Part shown: positions 1 through 9,653 of the stretch, piece by piece
Layout of the letters: each line of letters opens with the position of its first letter
Position numbering within the stretch: the stretch's first letter is position 1
NCBI RefSeq assembly: GCF_900167045.1
Contig: NZ_FUXJ01000002.1
Span: forward strand, 277,122-341,121
Origin: Legionella maceachernii
Lineage (GTDB): Bacteria; Pseudomonadota; Gammaproteobacteria; Legionellales; Legionellaceae
Reading direction: 5' to 3'
DNA: 64,000 nucleotides
Notes under the pieces: model-generated
The model's database searches: none
What the model was told of the DNA's origin: nothing
The model's input: only the letters and a program-made list of their open reading frames with translations
Made by a program: the position numbers and the translations under genes

Positions 1-66
1 GTCATCCTGAGCAAAGCGAAGGACCTCCCGACTCTTGGCAGTAACCCCATCAAGGAGATCCCTCAG
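1..66. repeat. Dispersed intergenic repeat, copy 1
   Basis: This stretch directly follows the clpB stop codon. It has two modules, GTCATCCTGAGCAAAGCGAA followed by GGACCTCCCGACTCTTGGCA and then CAAGGAGATCC. Both modules recur near 61302-61394, about 61 kb away, in permuted order and with a few mismatches, so it belongs to a dispersed non-coding family. The element may begin before the window. Confidence 0.75.
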
Positions 67-68
67 CA

Positions 69-2651
69 TTATTTTGTTTCAAAGTGAAATTTTCCCTCTT
101 TCCAAATCACATTAATCCTATCCCCTGATTGAAATTGACCATTCAACAAGGCTTGAGCTAATGGATTTTCAAGCCGCTGTTGGATAACTCTTTTCAAAGG
201 ACGGGCGCCATAAACGGGATCAAAACCTGCTTCAGCAAGATGCATTAATGCGTCATGGTGAACAGCTAATTCGATGTTTTGTTGTGCTAACCGTTGTTGC
301 AAATGGTGAATCTGAATTTCAGCAATGTGACCAATTTGCTCTTTGGATAAAGGATGAAAGACCACAGTGTCATCAATACGATTAATGAATTCCGGGCGGA
401 AATGTTGGCCGACAATTTCCAAAACTGCTGTTTTAATTTGCTCATAGTCCAATTTTGAGGCCATATCTTGAATAAGATGAGAGCCTAAATTCGAAGTCAT
501 TACGATGACTGTATTGCGAAAATCGACGGTTCGACCTTGTCCATCTGTTAGTCGCCCATCATCAAGGACTTGCAGCAATACATTAAATACATCGCTATGG
601 GCTTTTTCCACTTCATCCAACAAGATAACAGAGTAAGGACGCCGGCGTATAGCTTCCGTGAGATAGCCGCCTTCTTCGTAGCCCACATAACCAGGGGGGG
701 CGCCAATTAGCCTTGCCACCGAATGTTTTTCCATGAATTCAGACATGTCAATGCGCACCATGGCTTCTTCTGTATCAAAAAGAAAGGCGGCAAGCGCTTT
801 ACAAAGTTCTGTTTTACCCACGCCTGTAGGACCCAGAAAGAGAAAGGAACCAATCGGACGATTAGGATCGGATAAACCTGCCCTTGAGCGACGTATCGCA
901 TTAGCCACTGCATCCACTGCCTCATTTTGGCCAATCAGTCGTTTATGTAGGGCTTCTTCCATGCGTAAAAGCTTTTCTTTTTCTCCTTCCAACATTTTTG
1001 CGACAGGAATACCAGTCCATTTAGAAACCACTTCAGCAATTTCTTCCTCGGTCACTCTGTTGCGGACTAATTTATTTTCTGCTCCCGCTTTTTCAGAAGC
1101 GAGCACCTGAGTTAATTGTTTTTCAAGCTCTGGAATCCGACCGTATTGTAATTCGGACATGCGGGTCAAATCGCCAGCACGTCGTGCGGTTTCTAACTCG
1201 AGTTTAGCTTGCTCTAACGATTCTTTAATTTGATTGGCACCCTGTAATGTCGCTTTCTCCGCTTTCCAAATCTCCTCTAGATCAGCATAATTTTTTTCGA
1301 GTTCATCAATACTCTGTTGTAAGTCGCTCAAGCGCTTTTTGGAGGCTTCATCATGTTCTTTTTTTAATGCTTCGCGTTCAATTTTTAGCTGAATTAAGCG
1401 TCGTTCAAGTTTGTCCATGGCTTCTGGTTTGGAATCAATTTCCATGCGAATTTTACTGGCTGCTTCGTCAATTAAATCAATTGCTTTATCAGGTAGCTGT
1501 CGGTCGGTGATATAACGCTGTGAGAGTGTGGCAGCAGCAACAAGGGCCGGATCGGTAATTTCCACACCATGATGGACTTCATAACGCTCCTGCAAGCCCC
1601 GCAAAATAGCGATGGTGTCTTCCACATTGGGTTCATTCACCAAGACCTTTTGGAAGCGGCGTTCCAAAGCAGCATCTTTCTCAATGTATTGCCGATATTC
1701 ATCTAAGGTAGTAGCACCGATGCAATGCAATTCCCCACGGGCGAGGGCAGGTTTTAGCATGTTTCCAGCATCCATAGCGCCTTCTGCTTTTCCTGCCCCT
1801 ACCATGGTATGCAATTCATCAATGAATAAAATAATTTGTCCTTCCTGTTTTGCCAAATCATTAAGTACTGCCTTTAATCGTTCTTCAAATTCACCACGGA
1901 ATTTGGCCCCGGCAATCAGTGCGCCTAAATCCAACACGAGTAAGCGTTTGTCTTTTAAGCCTTCTGGCACTTCGCCATTTACAATTCGTTGTGCTAATCC
2001 TTCGACAATGGCTGTTTTGCCCACACCAGGTTCGCCAATCAGGACCGGGTTATTTTTTGTACGCCGTTGCAATACCTGAATCGTGCGGCGTATTTCATCA
2101 TCTCTGCCGATGACAGGATCCAATTTTCCTTGTTCCGCACGTTCGGTGAGATCTAAAGTGTATTTTTCTAATGCTTGTCTTTGCTCTTCGGCGTTAGGGT
2201 CATTCACAGTCTCTCCACCACGAACTTCATCAATGGCTTTTTCGATTCCTTTTTTATCAGCGCCTGCCTGTTTAAGTAATTTACCAAGACTGTTTTCTTC
2301 ACTTAACGCAGCTAAGATGAACATTTCGCTGGAAATATAGCTGTCTTTACGTTGTTGCGAGAGCTTATCGGTTAAATTTAAAAGACGGTTCAGTCCATTG
2401 GAAATGTGCATATCTCCACCTGTCCCTTCAACCTTAGGGAGTCTATCTAAAGCCTGGTCAAGTAAGTTGCGTAACTGAGATAAATTAACCCCAGCTTTAG
2501 TAAGCAATGGTCTGCTGCTGCCTCCTTGTTGATCCAGAAGTGCTTTCATAACATGTTCGGGTTCAATGAATCCATTATCTCGACCCAAAGCAAGGGATTG
2601 AGCATCAGCCAGAGCCATTTGGAATTTTGAGGTAAGCTTATCAGTACGCAT
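69..2651 (-). CDS. clpB: ATP-dependent chaperone ClpB
   Basis: ClpB is the hexameric cytosolic disaggregase that works with DnaK to recover aggregated protein after heat stress. The 860-residue product has the full family layout: an N-terminal Clp_N repeat domain (about 1-145), a first AAA+ domain with Walker A GEPGVGKT at 206-213, a long coiled-coil middle domain (about 400-530) and a second AAA+ domain with Walker A GPTGVGKT. The length matches the usual ~860 residues. It is a single gene on the minus strand, divergent from the S49 protease gene, with a ribosome site (AGAGG) just before the ATG. A weak heat-shock-like promoter lies upstream. Nothing in the sequence looks broken. Identification is near certain. 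Confidence 0.98.
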   Translation of the reverse strand: MRTDKLTSKFQMALADAQSLALGRDNGFIEPEHVMKALLDQQGGSSRPLLTKAGVNLSQLRNLLDQALDRLPKVEGTGGDMHISNGLNRLLNLTDKLSQQRKDSYISSEMFILAALSEENSLGKLLKQAGADKKGIEKAIDEVRGGETVNDPNAEEQRQALEKYTLDLTERAEQGKLDPVIGRDDEIRRTIQVLQRRTKNNPVLIGEPGVGKTAIVEGLAQRIVNGEVPEGLKDKRLLVLDLGALIAGAKFRGEFEERLKAVLNDLAKQEGQIILFIDELHTMVGAGKAEGAMDAGNMLKPALARGELHCIGATTLDEYRQYIEKDAALERRFQKVLVNEPNVEDTIAILRGLQERYEVHHGVEITDPALVAAATLSQRYITDRQLPDKAIDLIDEAASKIRMEIDSKPEAMDKLERRLIQLKIEREALKKEHDEASKKRLSDLQQSIDELEKNYADLEEIWKAEKATLQGANQIKESLEQAKLELETARRAGDLTRMSELQYGRIPELEKQLTQVLASEKAGAENKLVRNRVTEEEIAEVVSKWTGIPVAKMLEGEKEKLLRMEEALHKRLIGQNEAVDAVANAIRRSRAGLSDPNRPIGSFLFLGPTGVGKTELCKALAAFLFDTEEAMVRIDMSEFMEKHSVARLIGAPPGYVGYEEGGYLTEAIRRRPYSVILLDEVEKAHSDVFNVLLQVLDDGRLTDGQGRTVDFRNTVIVMTSNLGSHLIQDMASKLDYEQIKTAVLEIVGQHFRPEFINRIDDTVVFHPLSKEQIGHIAEIQIHHLQQRLAQQNIELAVHHDALMHLAEAGFDPVYGARPLKRVIQQRLENPLAQALLNGQFQSGDRINVIWKEGKFHFETK

Positions 2652-2747
2652 AAAAGACCTCTCTTAAAGGGTGAATAAATTTAAAATCATTCATTTCTTG
2701 TGCCGAAATGCAGGATATTGTTTGAATTAAACGCTATCTGCCGTAAA

Positions 2748-2773
2748 ATATGGGCCTATTTTTTAAAATCAAG
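2748..2773 (-). promoter_or_regulatory. Possible sigma-32-like promoter for clpB
   Basis: Read on the minus strand, CTTGATT (2767-2773) is followed after 11 bases by GCCCATAT (2748-2755), resembling the heat-shock consensus CTTGAAA and CCCCATNT. The spacing is shorter than the usual 13-17 bases and each box has mismatches. A heat-shock promoter is expected for clpB, but this match is only suggestive. Confidence 0.3.
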
Positions 2774-2782
2774 TAGTTACCC

Positions 2783-3766
2783 ATGAATAATACGCCTACA
2801 GGGGAAAATCCTGACTCACAAGCTTTGTTAAATCAAATTGTTCTCGAGTTTATGCGCGAACAAAAACGAAAAAGGCGATGGCGCTGGTTTATGCGTACAG
2901 TCTATTTTTTAATTTTTTTGATCATTGCCTACAGCCTATTTAGCATGTCTGAAGAAGACAAAAGCATAAAAACCAAACCTCATGTGGGTTTAATCGATAT
3001 TAAAGGGAGTATCTTTGATAGCCAAACTGCAAGCTCTGAGAATTTTGTCAAAGGTTTAGATGACGCTTATAACAGTACTGGTCTTAAGGCGCTGATTTTA
3101 CGAATCAATAGTCCCGGAGGTAGTCCTGTTCAAGCTGATTATATGTACAACACCATTAAATACTACCGTAATAAATATCCTGATATTAAAGTGTATGCTG
3201 TGTGTGCAGACATGTGTGCTTCTGCCGCTTATTATGTTGCGGTTGCAGCGGATGAAATTTATGCGAATCCCTCAAGTATGGTGGGCTCTATAGGTGTCTT
3301 GTACAATGGATTTGGTTTTGTAGACACTCTGCAAAAATTGGGTATCTCAAGACGACTCCAAACTTCAGGGAAAAATAAAGGTTTTCTCGATCCGTTCTCT
3401 CCCGTTTTGCCTGAGCAAACCAAGATTTTGCAAACAATGTTAGATGACATTCATAATGTCTTTATTAATAAAGTGAAAGAAGGTCGCGGGGATCGCCTAA
3501 AAATGGATGATTTAACCTTCTCAGGCCTTTTTTGGACAGGGGATCAGGCTAAAGAGCGAGGCTTAATTGATGGTTTTGCCAGCAGCGGCCAAGTAGCGCG
3601 AGACCTTGTTAAGGTTGAAAAAATTATCGACTATACCTACAAGCAAAACGTCTTTGAACGAGTCGCCAAAAATCTGGGTACAGCAATGATGGAGCAACTT
3701 CCTATTGCTCTTGGCCTCCAACAAGGAATCAGGTCGGAAAACAGGTTGGGCCTCGGCCCAACCTAA
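2783..3766 (+). CDS. S49 family signal-peptide-peptidase-like protease (SppA type)
   Basis: The protein is a membrane-anchored serine protease of family S49, which degrades cleaved signal peptides or membrane fragments in the periplasm. The 327 residues start with a basic stretch (REQKRKRRWRW) and one membrane segment at about 40-57. A single S49 domain follows, with GSIFDS, the INSPGG loop, the putative nucleophile serine in CASAAYY and the PSSMVGSIGV segment; a lysine in SGKNKG fits the general base of the Ser-Lys dyad. The length fits the short single-domain SppA type, not the 600-residue double-domain E. coli enzyme. It stands alone, divergent from clpB. SohB is the main alternative name. 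Confidence 0.9.
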   Translation: MNNTPTGENPDSQALLNQIVLEFMREQKRKRRWRWFMRTVYFLIFLIIAYSLFSMSEEDKSIKTKPHVGLIDIKGSIFDSQTASSENFVKGLDDAYNSTGLKALILRINSPGGSPVQADYMYNTIKYYRNKYPDIKVYAVCADMCASAAYYVAVAADEIYANPSSMVGSIGVLYNGFGFVDTLQKLGISRRLQTSGKNKGFLDPFSPVLPEQTKILQTMLDDIHNVFINKVKEGRGDRLKMDDLTFSGLFWTGDQAKERGLIDGFASSGQVARDLVKVEKIIDYTYKQNVFERVAKNLGTAMMEQLPIALGLQQGIRSENRLGLGPT

Positions 3767-3934
3767 GAATAGGGGATTGCATACCATTTGCCCAATCTAC
3801 ATCACATTCAACTTGGAGATTCTTTAATCTTAGTTTAAGAAAGACGTAATGCTCTCATAATAAACGCATAATGTTCTGTTAATTATCTTTATGTACAATT
3901 ATTAATCATAAGTAATTAATAATGGTGTACGGCT

Positions 3935-5539
3935 ATGAGATTGACTGACTGGTGGAATGCGTTAATCACTGATTTAGATCGTCTAAAGGTCCTGGTTAAA
4001 CAAGAAACTTCGAATTCGGAAGCATGGACTGCAGCAATGACCATGGCTACTGAAGGAAGAGAAATCGAGGCTAATTTATTTGCAGCGAGGACTAGAGAAG
4101 CAAATATCAAGAAAGCATCCGAAAAATTGGGAGCGGAATACACCAGTAGCGCAACAGAGGCCCCTCAATACCTTCCTAATGTAACGAATCCCGATGAATT
4201 ATTATTTGCCATGGTTTTTTACCAGCACCTCAATCGCTACGCACAAATCAATGAAGGTAATTCCTTAGTCTTAAATGGGGTGAGGGCAAATGATGCTGTT
4301 GTACAGGCTAATATGATTGAATTAAAAAAACGAATTGAAGCTTATTGCAACAACGAAGAAGAAGCCAACAAAGTTAAAGAAACTTTTCCTGGTGTGACTC
4401 AACAAGCAGGAGCAAATCTGTTTGAAAAAGTCCAAAATATGCTCTCTGAATTACCGCTTGAGGATAAACTGATTGGCCAATTTGAAGAAGATGCAAAAAA
4501 GAAAATTGATGAGTATGATCAAGCCAATGTGGAATATAATCAGTCTAATATTGCCAGTCTTTTTACCGAATTGGATGCTGCACTCAAAAAGAAAGAAAAA
4601 ATTCTTAGAGAAATTGCCGAATATAAAAAATTCATCGAAGAATTGCCTCATGATGATTCATTGCTCGATCGCTTAAAAGATGATAATGCACACGAATTGG
4701 AGCAAACCTTTCCTCGCGTTGCTGGCGAGTTAAGAAGCTTAGATACTCCTGATACTGAACGGAGTGGTGTGACGAAAGTGGCAGTAACTGCGACTCGTGC
4801 GGTAATTGGTGCAGCAGAAACGGTTGGCGGATGGACTAATTACCTGATAGGTGGAACAGTAGGCAGAGTCATGCCCCAAGGTATCAATAACTTAGCATCA
4901 AGCTTGGTAAGTATGGTAAGTGGTATTAAAGATACGGTAAAACCGTTGTCTAATGTCGCCAAGAAAAAAGAAACCTTAATTGAAAAAGCGCAACAACAAA
5001 TCAATGATTTAGCTGATGGATTGAATTCTGGAGACGACCCTAAATTTAAAGTGAGTGGGAAAGATTTTGAGAAACTGTCCTCAAAACAAGTTGATGAATT
5101 AGCGGATAAAGTTGCGACCATTCGCTACATTGTTCACATTCAAAAATGCTTAGCGCTGTATGAACAAAAACAAGCGACCGGCATTGCGAAGGTAACCCAG
5201 ATTGGTTTATTTAAACCAATTGTCAATTGGTTATCGACAACCTCATTTCGCCGTCTCATGCATGATAAGATATTGCTGATTAGTGAAGCAGAAAACCTTG
5301 AAAAACAATTGGAGTCCATGAAGGAAAAATTCGATAAAGGCGAGGCTTCTTATGGTCATGCTGAACTTACTGATGATCTCCATAATGCTCTAGAAAAAAC
5401 AGCAAGAAAAGCTGAAAAAATACATTCAAAAAGTATTTATACGATGTTTTCTGCTACGCTTAAAGAAGAAAGTGAAAGAGCTAAAGACGATTTGAAAAAA
5501 GTCACTGAGGTGGCTGCACCTCCGAGAACTCCCTCATAG
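3935..5539 (+). CDS. Unrecognised alpha-helical coiled-coil protein, possible secreted effector
   Basis: I do not recognise a family for this 534-residue protein. It is charged and strongly helical, with many Lys/Glu heptad-like stretches (for example 180-230 and 440-520). A central glycine/alanine-rich, less polar segment (about 280-345, including VIGAAETVGG and GGTVGRVMPQ) could touch a membrane. There is no signal peptide and no enzyme motif. The last ~35 residues are rich in Glu, Lys and Ser (KEESERAKDD, then APPRTPS), the style of tail seen in Dot/Icm substrates with an E-block. It is a single gene in loose intergenic surroundings. The effector assignment is inference from composition only; a cytoplasmic structural protein is equally possible. 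Confidence 0.75.
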   Translation: MRLTDWWNALITDLDRLKVLVKQETSNSEAWTAAMTMATEGREIEANLFAARTREANIKKASEKLGAEYTSSATEAPQYLPNVTNPDELLFAMVFYQHLNRYAQINEGNSLVLNGVRANDAVVQANMIELKKRIEAYCNNEEEANKVKETFPGVTQQAGANLFEKVQNMLSELPLEDKLIGQFEEDAKKKIDEYDQANVEYNQSNIASLFTELDAALKKKEKILREIAEYKKFIEELPHDDSLLDRLKDDNAHELEQTFPRVAGELRSLDTPDTERSGVTKVAVTATRAVIGAAETVGGWTNYLIGGTVGRVMPQGINNLASSLVSMVSGIKDTVKPLSNVAKKKETLIEKAQQQINDLADGLNSGDDPKFKVSGKDFEKLSSKQVDELADKVATIRYIVHIQKCLALYEQKQATGIAKVTQIGLFKPIVNWLSTTSFRRLMHDKILLISEAENLEKQLESMKEKFDKGEASYGHAELTDDLHNALEKTARKAEKIHSKSIYTMFSATLKEESERAKDDLKKVTEVAAPPRTPS

Positions 5540-5550
5540 AGTTAGAGATA

Positions 5551-5580
5551 ACCCGGGTTACGGCTATGCCTTCACCCGGC
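5551..5580. terminator. Hairpin downstream of the coiled-coil gene
   Basis: CCGGGT (5553-5558) and ACCCGG (5574-5579) can pair over a 15-base loop just after the stop codon. There is no clear U-tract. It could be a weak terminator or a copy of a dispersed palindrome. Confidence 0.35.
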
Positions 5581-5716
5581 TGCCCACAGCTCAGTGTCCT
5601 GGCTGAATCCACGAAATTATCTTTAATTTATCTTTACTGAAATCGCGTTTTTCCCCCTCAATTCATCGCTCAATTTGTGATAAGATAGCCGACATTCTTA
5701 ATAAAAACTCCTAATA

Positions 5717-6604
5717 ATGCCTATTACTCATCTTCTTCTTGCACTCTTGGTTGTTGTAATTTGGGGTCTTAATTTTCTTTTTGTGAAATTAGCTCTCCAC
5801 GAGATCTCACCTCTTTTTCTTTGTGTTCTTCGCTTTGTTTTAGCAAGTATACCAGCCATTTTTTTCATTAAATTACCTGCTGTTCCTTTCCGTGTGATCC
5901 TTTCCTACGGACTTATTATGTTCGCATTGCAATTTTCCTTTCTTTTCGTAGGAATGCATGTGGGTATGACGCCAGGAATGGGTTCAATCATCATGCAAAC
6001 CCAGGTGTTTTTCAGCATGTTTTTTGCTGCACTTTTTCTAGGAGAGAAGGCTTCTATTTGGCAGGGTTTTGGTGCACTGATCTCTTTTACAGGGATTGGC
6101 ATTGTTGCTATGCATTTCGATAAAAATGTTTCCCTGTTAGGGTTTGGATGTATTCTTGCGGCTGCGGCGATTTGGGGTTTTGGTAATCTTATTACCAAAA
6201 GAAACCACCACGTTAATATGATAGCGCTTGTAGTCTGGGGGAGCTTCGTTGCTTGGATCCCTTTGCTGCTTCTGTCTTTACTCGTTGAAGGCCCACGAAC
6301 AATTATGCATACTTTCCAACACTTAACTTGGCAAAGTGTTGGTTCCTTATTCTATATTGTTTATGCGTCAACTTGGGTTGGTTATGGCGTATGGAATTGG
6401 TTAGTGAGCCGCTATCCCGTGGGGATGGTAGTGCCTTTTACCTTACTAGTCCCGGTAGTGGGCGTATTGAGCTCGGTATTATTACTCGATGAACCTTTCT
6501 ATCTTTGGAAGTTGGTAGCAGGTTTATTAGTGATCAGTGGCTTGTTTATCAATTTATTTGGTGCACGCCTTTTTGCACCAAAAGTGCAGCAAGAGGTTTA
6601 TTAA
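5717..6604 (+). CDS. EamA/DMT-family transporter
   Basis: This is a drug/metabolite-superfamily inner-membrane exporter of 295 residues with ten predicted membrane helices in two EamA repeats (about 5-137 and 150-283). The sequence begins directly with a hydrophobic helix containing the conserved VVIWGLNFLFVK. The second half repeats the pattern, ending in LVISGLFINLFG. The substrate cannot be read from sequence; amino-acid or metabolite export is typical of the family. It is not in an obvious operon and faces suhB convergently. A second, different DMT gene lies at 56139-57026. Family assignment is firm, function open. Confidence 0.9.
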   Translation: MPITHLLLALLVVVIWGLNFLFVKLALHEISPLFLCVLRFVLASIPAIFFIKLPAVPFRVILSYGLIMFALQFSFLFVGMHVGMTPGMGSIIMQTQVFFSMFFAALFLGEKASIWQGFGALISFTGIGIVAMHFDKNVSLLGFGCILAAAAIWGFGNLITKRNHHVNMIALVVWGSFVAWIPLLLLSLLVEGPRTIMHTFQHLTWQSVGSLFYIVYASTWVGYGVWNWLVSRYPVGMVVPFTLLVPVVGVLSSVLLLDEPFYLWKLVAGLLVISGLFINLFGARLFAPKVQQEVY

Positions 6605-6624
6605 AGGGATAGTAAGTCCTGAGC

Positions 6625-6651
6625 GCCCCTAGCCCCCTTTAGGGGTAGGGC
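6625..6651. terminator. GC-rich hairpin between convergent genes
   Basis: A compact hairpin pairs CCCC with GGGG around CTTTA, with an outer GCCC/GGGC stem and small bulges. It lies 21 bases after the DMT transporter gene and 55 bases beyond the suhB stop codon, so it could stop transcription in both directions. No long U-tract follows. Confidence 0.45.
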
Positions 6652-6705
6652 AAGAAGGATGAAAAGATGATCTCCGGCTCATTGGCGAATGATCTTGTTT
6701 CTATG

Positions 6706-7494
6706 TTAACGTTTTGTTGCCGGCATCAATGTTTGAAGTAATGACTTAAAAACCTTAGGTGTACCTGCAACAACATCACCCTGTTTTAGGTACTCCTCGC
6801 CCCCTTGCATATCGCTGATTAAACCGCCAGCTTCTTTAATGAGTAGGCTGCCGGCTGAAATATCCCAGGGGCGCAAGCCGAATTCCCATAACCCATCAAG
6901 CCTGCCGCACGCGACATAAGCAAGATCGAGCGCTGCCGATCCTGTCCTTCTAACGCCAGCGCATTTGCCGATGAGGGCTTCGAAAGTTGGCATATAACGC
7001 TTGGCGATCAGCGTATTGCGAAATGGAAATCCTGTACCCAATAAGGCACCATTTAACTGTGTCTGTTTAGAAACTCGAATGCGGCGATCATTGAGTTTTG
7101 CTCCACTTCCACGACTTGCGGAGAAGCATTCATGACGAAGAGGGTCATAGACCACTGCATGCTCGATGCGATTCTTAACTTTATGAGCGATAGAAACAGA
7201 AAAAAATGGAAAACCATGCAAATAATTGGTTGTGCCGTCTAAGGGATCAATAATCCATACGGATTCCGCCTCATCATTATGAATACCACTTTCTTCGGCA
7301 ATGATACCGTGGTCAGGATAGGCCTTAAGAATAGAGGTAATGATCGCTTGTTCCGCTTTAACATCCACTTCGCTGAAATATTCTTCACTGCTTTTGGCAG
7401 TTATTTTTATTCGATCAATTTGTTCGATGTGACGGATAATAATATCCCCGGCTGAACGGGCGGCAGTAATAGCAATATTGAGTAATGGGTGCAT
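6706..7494 (-). CDS. suhB: Inositol-1-monophosphatase family protein SuhB
   Basis: This magnesium-dependent inositol-monophosphatase-fold enzyme hydrolyses myo-inositol-1-phosphate. In gammaproteobacteria SuhB also joins rRNA transcription antitermination complexes. The start is placed at the ATG giving MHPLLNIAITAARSAG, which matches the family N-terminus and gives 262 residues; an upstream in-frame ATG at 7581 would add 29 residues of unlikely sequence. Metal-site motifs are present: EES (about 68-70), DPLDGTTNYLHG (about 85-96) and WDISAGSLL near 213. It is a single gene, convergent with the DMT transporter and divergent from the trmJ-isc operon, with which it shares a region holding a strong palindrome. 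Confidence 0.95.
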   Translation of the reverse strand: MHPLLNIAITAARSAGDIIIRHIEQIDRIKITAKSSEEYFSEVDVKAEQAIITSILKAYPDHGIIAEESGIHNDEAESVWIIDPLDGTTNYLHGFPFFSVSIAHKVKNRIEHAVVYDPLRHECFSASRGSGAKLNDRRIRVSKQTQLNGALLGTGFPFRNTLIAKRYMPTFEALIGKCAGVRRTGSAALDLAYVACGRLDGLWEFGLRPWDISAGSLLIKEAGGLISDMQGGEEYLKQGDVVAGTPKVFKSLLQTLMPATKR

Positions 7495-7609
7495 AAGTTT
7501 GCTCGTTTTCCACAAAGCCGGCGATCTTACCACATTTTTTTTTGTACAGAGAGGAGTCATTGCTGGTATAGTTGCTATCATTGAATTTACGACCCTTCAT
7601 TGTAACTGA

Positions 7610-7648
7610 GCAGCGAGGGCATTTTTTGCACAAAAATGCCCTCGCTGC
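7610..7648. repeat. Perfect 17-bp-arm palindrome between suhB and trmJ
   Basis: GCAGCGAGGGCATTTTT (7610-7626) and its exact complement (7632-7648) are separated by only five bases. It lies between two divergent genes, so it is not a normal terminator position. It could be a transcription block separating the two promoters, a protein-binding palindrome or a mobile-repeat remnant. Confidence 0.85.
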
Positions 7649-7739
7649 CTGCGAAAGCCGTCCTTGGTTTTGAACATTTTTGCCTTAAAACTTTGGTTGC
7701 ATCGGTTGCAATGGGTAAATTACTGCCTAAGGTTGTTTT

Positions 7740-8477
7740 ATGAATTTTGCTTCGATTCGCATCGTTTTAGTGGCAACTTCTCATCCTGGAAACATTGGTT
7801 CTGCTGCAAGGGCTATGAAGACCATGGGATTGCGCAAGCTTTATTTAGTATCGCCAAAGTCATTTCCAGATCAAAAAGCCCATGAAATGGCAGCAGGAGC
7901 TGATGATGTACTACAAGAAGCAGTAGTGACGACATCCCTCGATGACGCATTGCAGGGTTGCCAATTGGTTTTTGCCACAAGTGCTCGGCCGCGCGGAATC
8001 GCTTTACCGGGATTAACTCCGGCAAGTTGCGCTGAACTAATAGCTCAGAAACCAGACAACACAAAAGTAGCGATTGTCTTTGGTCGTGAGCATGCTGGGT
8101 TAACCAATGAAGAGTTATTGCGCAGTCATTATCATGTCAATATTCCATCCAACCCAGAATACAGTTCGTTAAATCTTTCACAAGCGGTGCAAATCATTGC
8201 TTACGAGCTGCGCATGAAGCTCCTGGCTCCCCTTGCTGAAGTCGAGTTGCACCCTGGTCGTCCAGCGACCGCAGAGGAGATAGAAGGATTTTATGCTCAT
8301 TTAACTGAAGTAATGACTGCCATTGAGTTTTTAAAACCGACCAATCCAACAAAACGATTACAACAAAGAATTCGGCGTTTATTTAATCGATCGCAATTGG
8401 AACACACAGAGGTATCTATTTTACGTGGCATTTTAAGTCAGGTGCAGTATGCATTGAAAAAGACCAATGAGAAATGA
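7740..8477 (+). CDS. trmJ: tRNA (cytidine/uridine-32-2'-O)-methyltransferase TrmJ
   Basis: TrmJ is a SPOUT-class, AdoMet-dependent enzyme that 2'-O-methylates position 32 in the tRNA anticodon loop. The 245-residue protein starts with the class-typical RIVLVATSHPGNIGSAARAM. It carries the SPOUT knot signatures VFGREHAGLTNEE (about 113) and YSSLNLSQAVQI (about 141), and a helical C-terminal extension ending RLFNRSQLEHTEVSILRGIL, as in E. coli TrmJ. It is the first gene of trmJ-iscS-iscU*-iscA. In E. coli trmJ also lies just upstream of isc, but followed by iscR, which is missing here. Its stop is 12 bases before the iscS ATG, so co-transcription is likely. Confidence 0.95.
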   Translation: MNFASIRIVLVATSHPGNIGSAARAMKTMGLRKLYLVSPKSFPDQKAHEMAAGADDVLQEAVVTTSLDDALQGCQLVFATSARPRGIALPGLTPASCAELIAQKPDNTKVAIVFGREHAGLTNEELLRSHYHVNIPSNPEYSSLNLSQAVQIIAYELRMKLLAPLAEVELHPGRPATAEEIEGFYAHLTEVMTAIEFLKPTNPTKRLQQRIRRLFNRSQLEHTEVSILRGILSQVQYALKKTNEK

Positions 8478-8489
8478 GTGGAGATAGGT

Positions 8490-9653
8490 ATGCATAAACT
8501 ACCCATTTATTTAGACTACATGGCGACAACGCCTGTTGATCCCCGGGTCATAGAGAAAATGATGAAATACTTAGGCCCAGACGGTCAATTTGGTAACCCA
8601 GCATCGGTAACGCATGTGTATGGCAAGCATGCGGCTGAAGCGGTAGAGCAGGCACGTGCACAGATTGCTCAAGTGATTCATGCCTCCCCCCGCGAAATTG
8701 TTTTTACCTCAGGGGCAACCGAAGCCGATAATTTAGCCATTTTGGGGGCCGCCCGGTTTTATCAGCGCAAAGGGCGTCATGTCATCACCCTGCGAACAGA
8801 GCATAAGGCTGTTCTTGATAGTTTTCAGCAACTGGAGCGAGAAGGATTTACGGTAAGTTATCTAAATACTCAACCGGATGGATTATTAAATCTGTCGACG
8901 CTGGCTGACGCTTTACGTGAGGACACTATCCTGGTGTCTATTATGCATGCCAACAATGAAATTGGAGTGATCCAGGATATTGCTGCGATAGGTGAGTTAT
9001 TGCGCGATAAAGGGATTATTTTTCATGTGGATGCGGCGCAAAGTGCCGGTAAGCTTGAAATTGACCTCACTCAATTATCTGTCGATTTGATGTCGTTTTC
9101 AGCGCATAAAATCTATGGTCCTAAGGGAGTCGGCGCACTTTATGTTCGTCATAAGCCGAGAATTCGATTGCAACCCCTTTCATTTGGAGGTGGTCATGAA
9201 GGTGGATTACGGTCAGGCACATTGGCAACTCATCAAATTGTGGGTATGGGAGAGGCGTTTGCCCTTGCAGAGGAAAGTCGAATAGAAGAACAAGCAAAAA
9301 TCTTGGGTTTGCGCCAACAACTATGGGATGGCATTAAACATCTGCCTGGCATCCGTTTAAATGGGCATGAACATCAACGTCTCGCAGGTAACCTCAACTT
9401 GACTTTTGCAGGCATTGAAGGCGATTCACTGTTATTGGCATTGCGTGAGATAGCCATTTCAACCACTTCAGCTTGCTCGGCAGCGAGCATGCAACCGTCC
9501 TATGTGTTGCGTGCTTTAGGTTTAACTGATGAGTTAGCTTATAGTTCAATTCGATTATCAATAGGACGTTTCACAACAGAAGAGCAAGTGAAGAAAGTCA
9601 TTGCTATAATAATCCATCAAATCAACCGATTGCATAAAATATCGCCACTATGA
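8490..9653 (+). CDS. iscS: Cysteine desulfurase IscS
   Basis: IscS is a PLP enzyme that takes sulfur from cysteine and passes it as a persulfide to Fe-S scaffolds and tRNA-thiolation enzymes. The start is the ATG giving [17 protein letters not shown], preceded by a GGAGATAGG site; a GTG four codons upstream is less likely. Visible features are the [13 protein letters not shown]-terminus, [19 protein letters not shown], the PLP lysine in [12 protein letters not shown] and the mobile catalytic cysteine in [12 protein letters not shown]. The 387 residues are a little shorter than E. coli IscS (404), the difference lying at the C-terminus, where IscS docks IscU. All catalytic parts look intact. 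It overlaps the next gene by four bases. Confidence 0.96.
   Translation: MHKLPIYLDYMATTPVDPRVIEKMMKYLGPDGQFGNPASVTHVYGKHAAEAVEQARAQIAQVIHASPREIVFTSGATEADNLAILGAARFYQRKGRHVITLRTEHKAVLDSFQQLEREGFTVSYLNTQPDGLLNLSTLADALREDTILVSIMHANNEIGVIQDIAAIGELLRDKGIIFHVDAAQSAGKLEIDLTQLSVDLMSFSAHKIYGPKGVGALYVRHKPRIRLQPLSFGGGHEGGLRSGTLATHQIVGMGEAFALAEESRIEEQAKILGLRQQLWDGIKHLPGIRLNGHEHQRLAGNLNLTFAGIEGDSLLLALREIAISTTSACSAASMQPSYVLRALGLTDELAYSSIRLSIGRFTTEEQVKKVIAIIIHQINRLHKISPL

Noticed and set aside
733-2113. Plus-strand reading frames opposite clpB
   Set aside because: They lie antisense to a complete, highly conserved ClpB, have no ribosome sites and encode low-complexity, family-less products.
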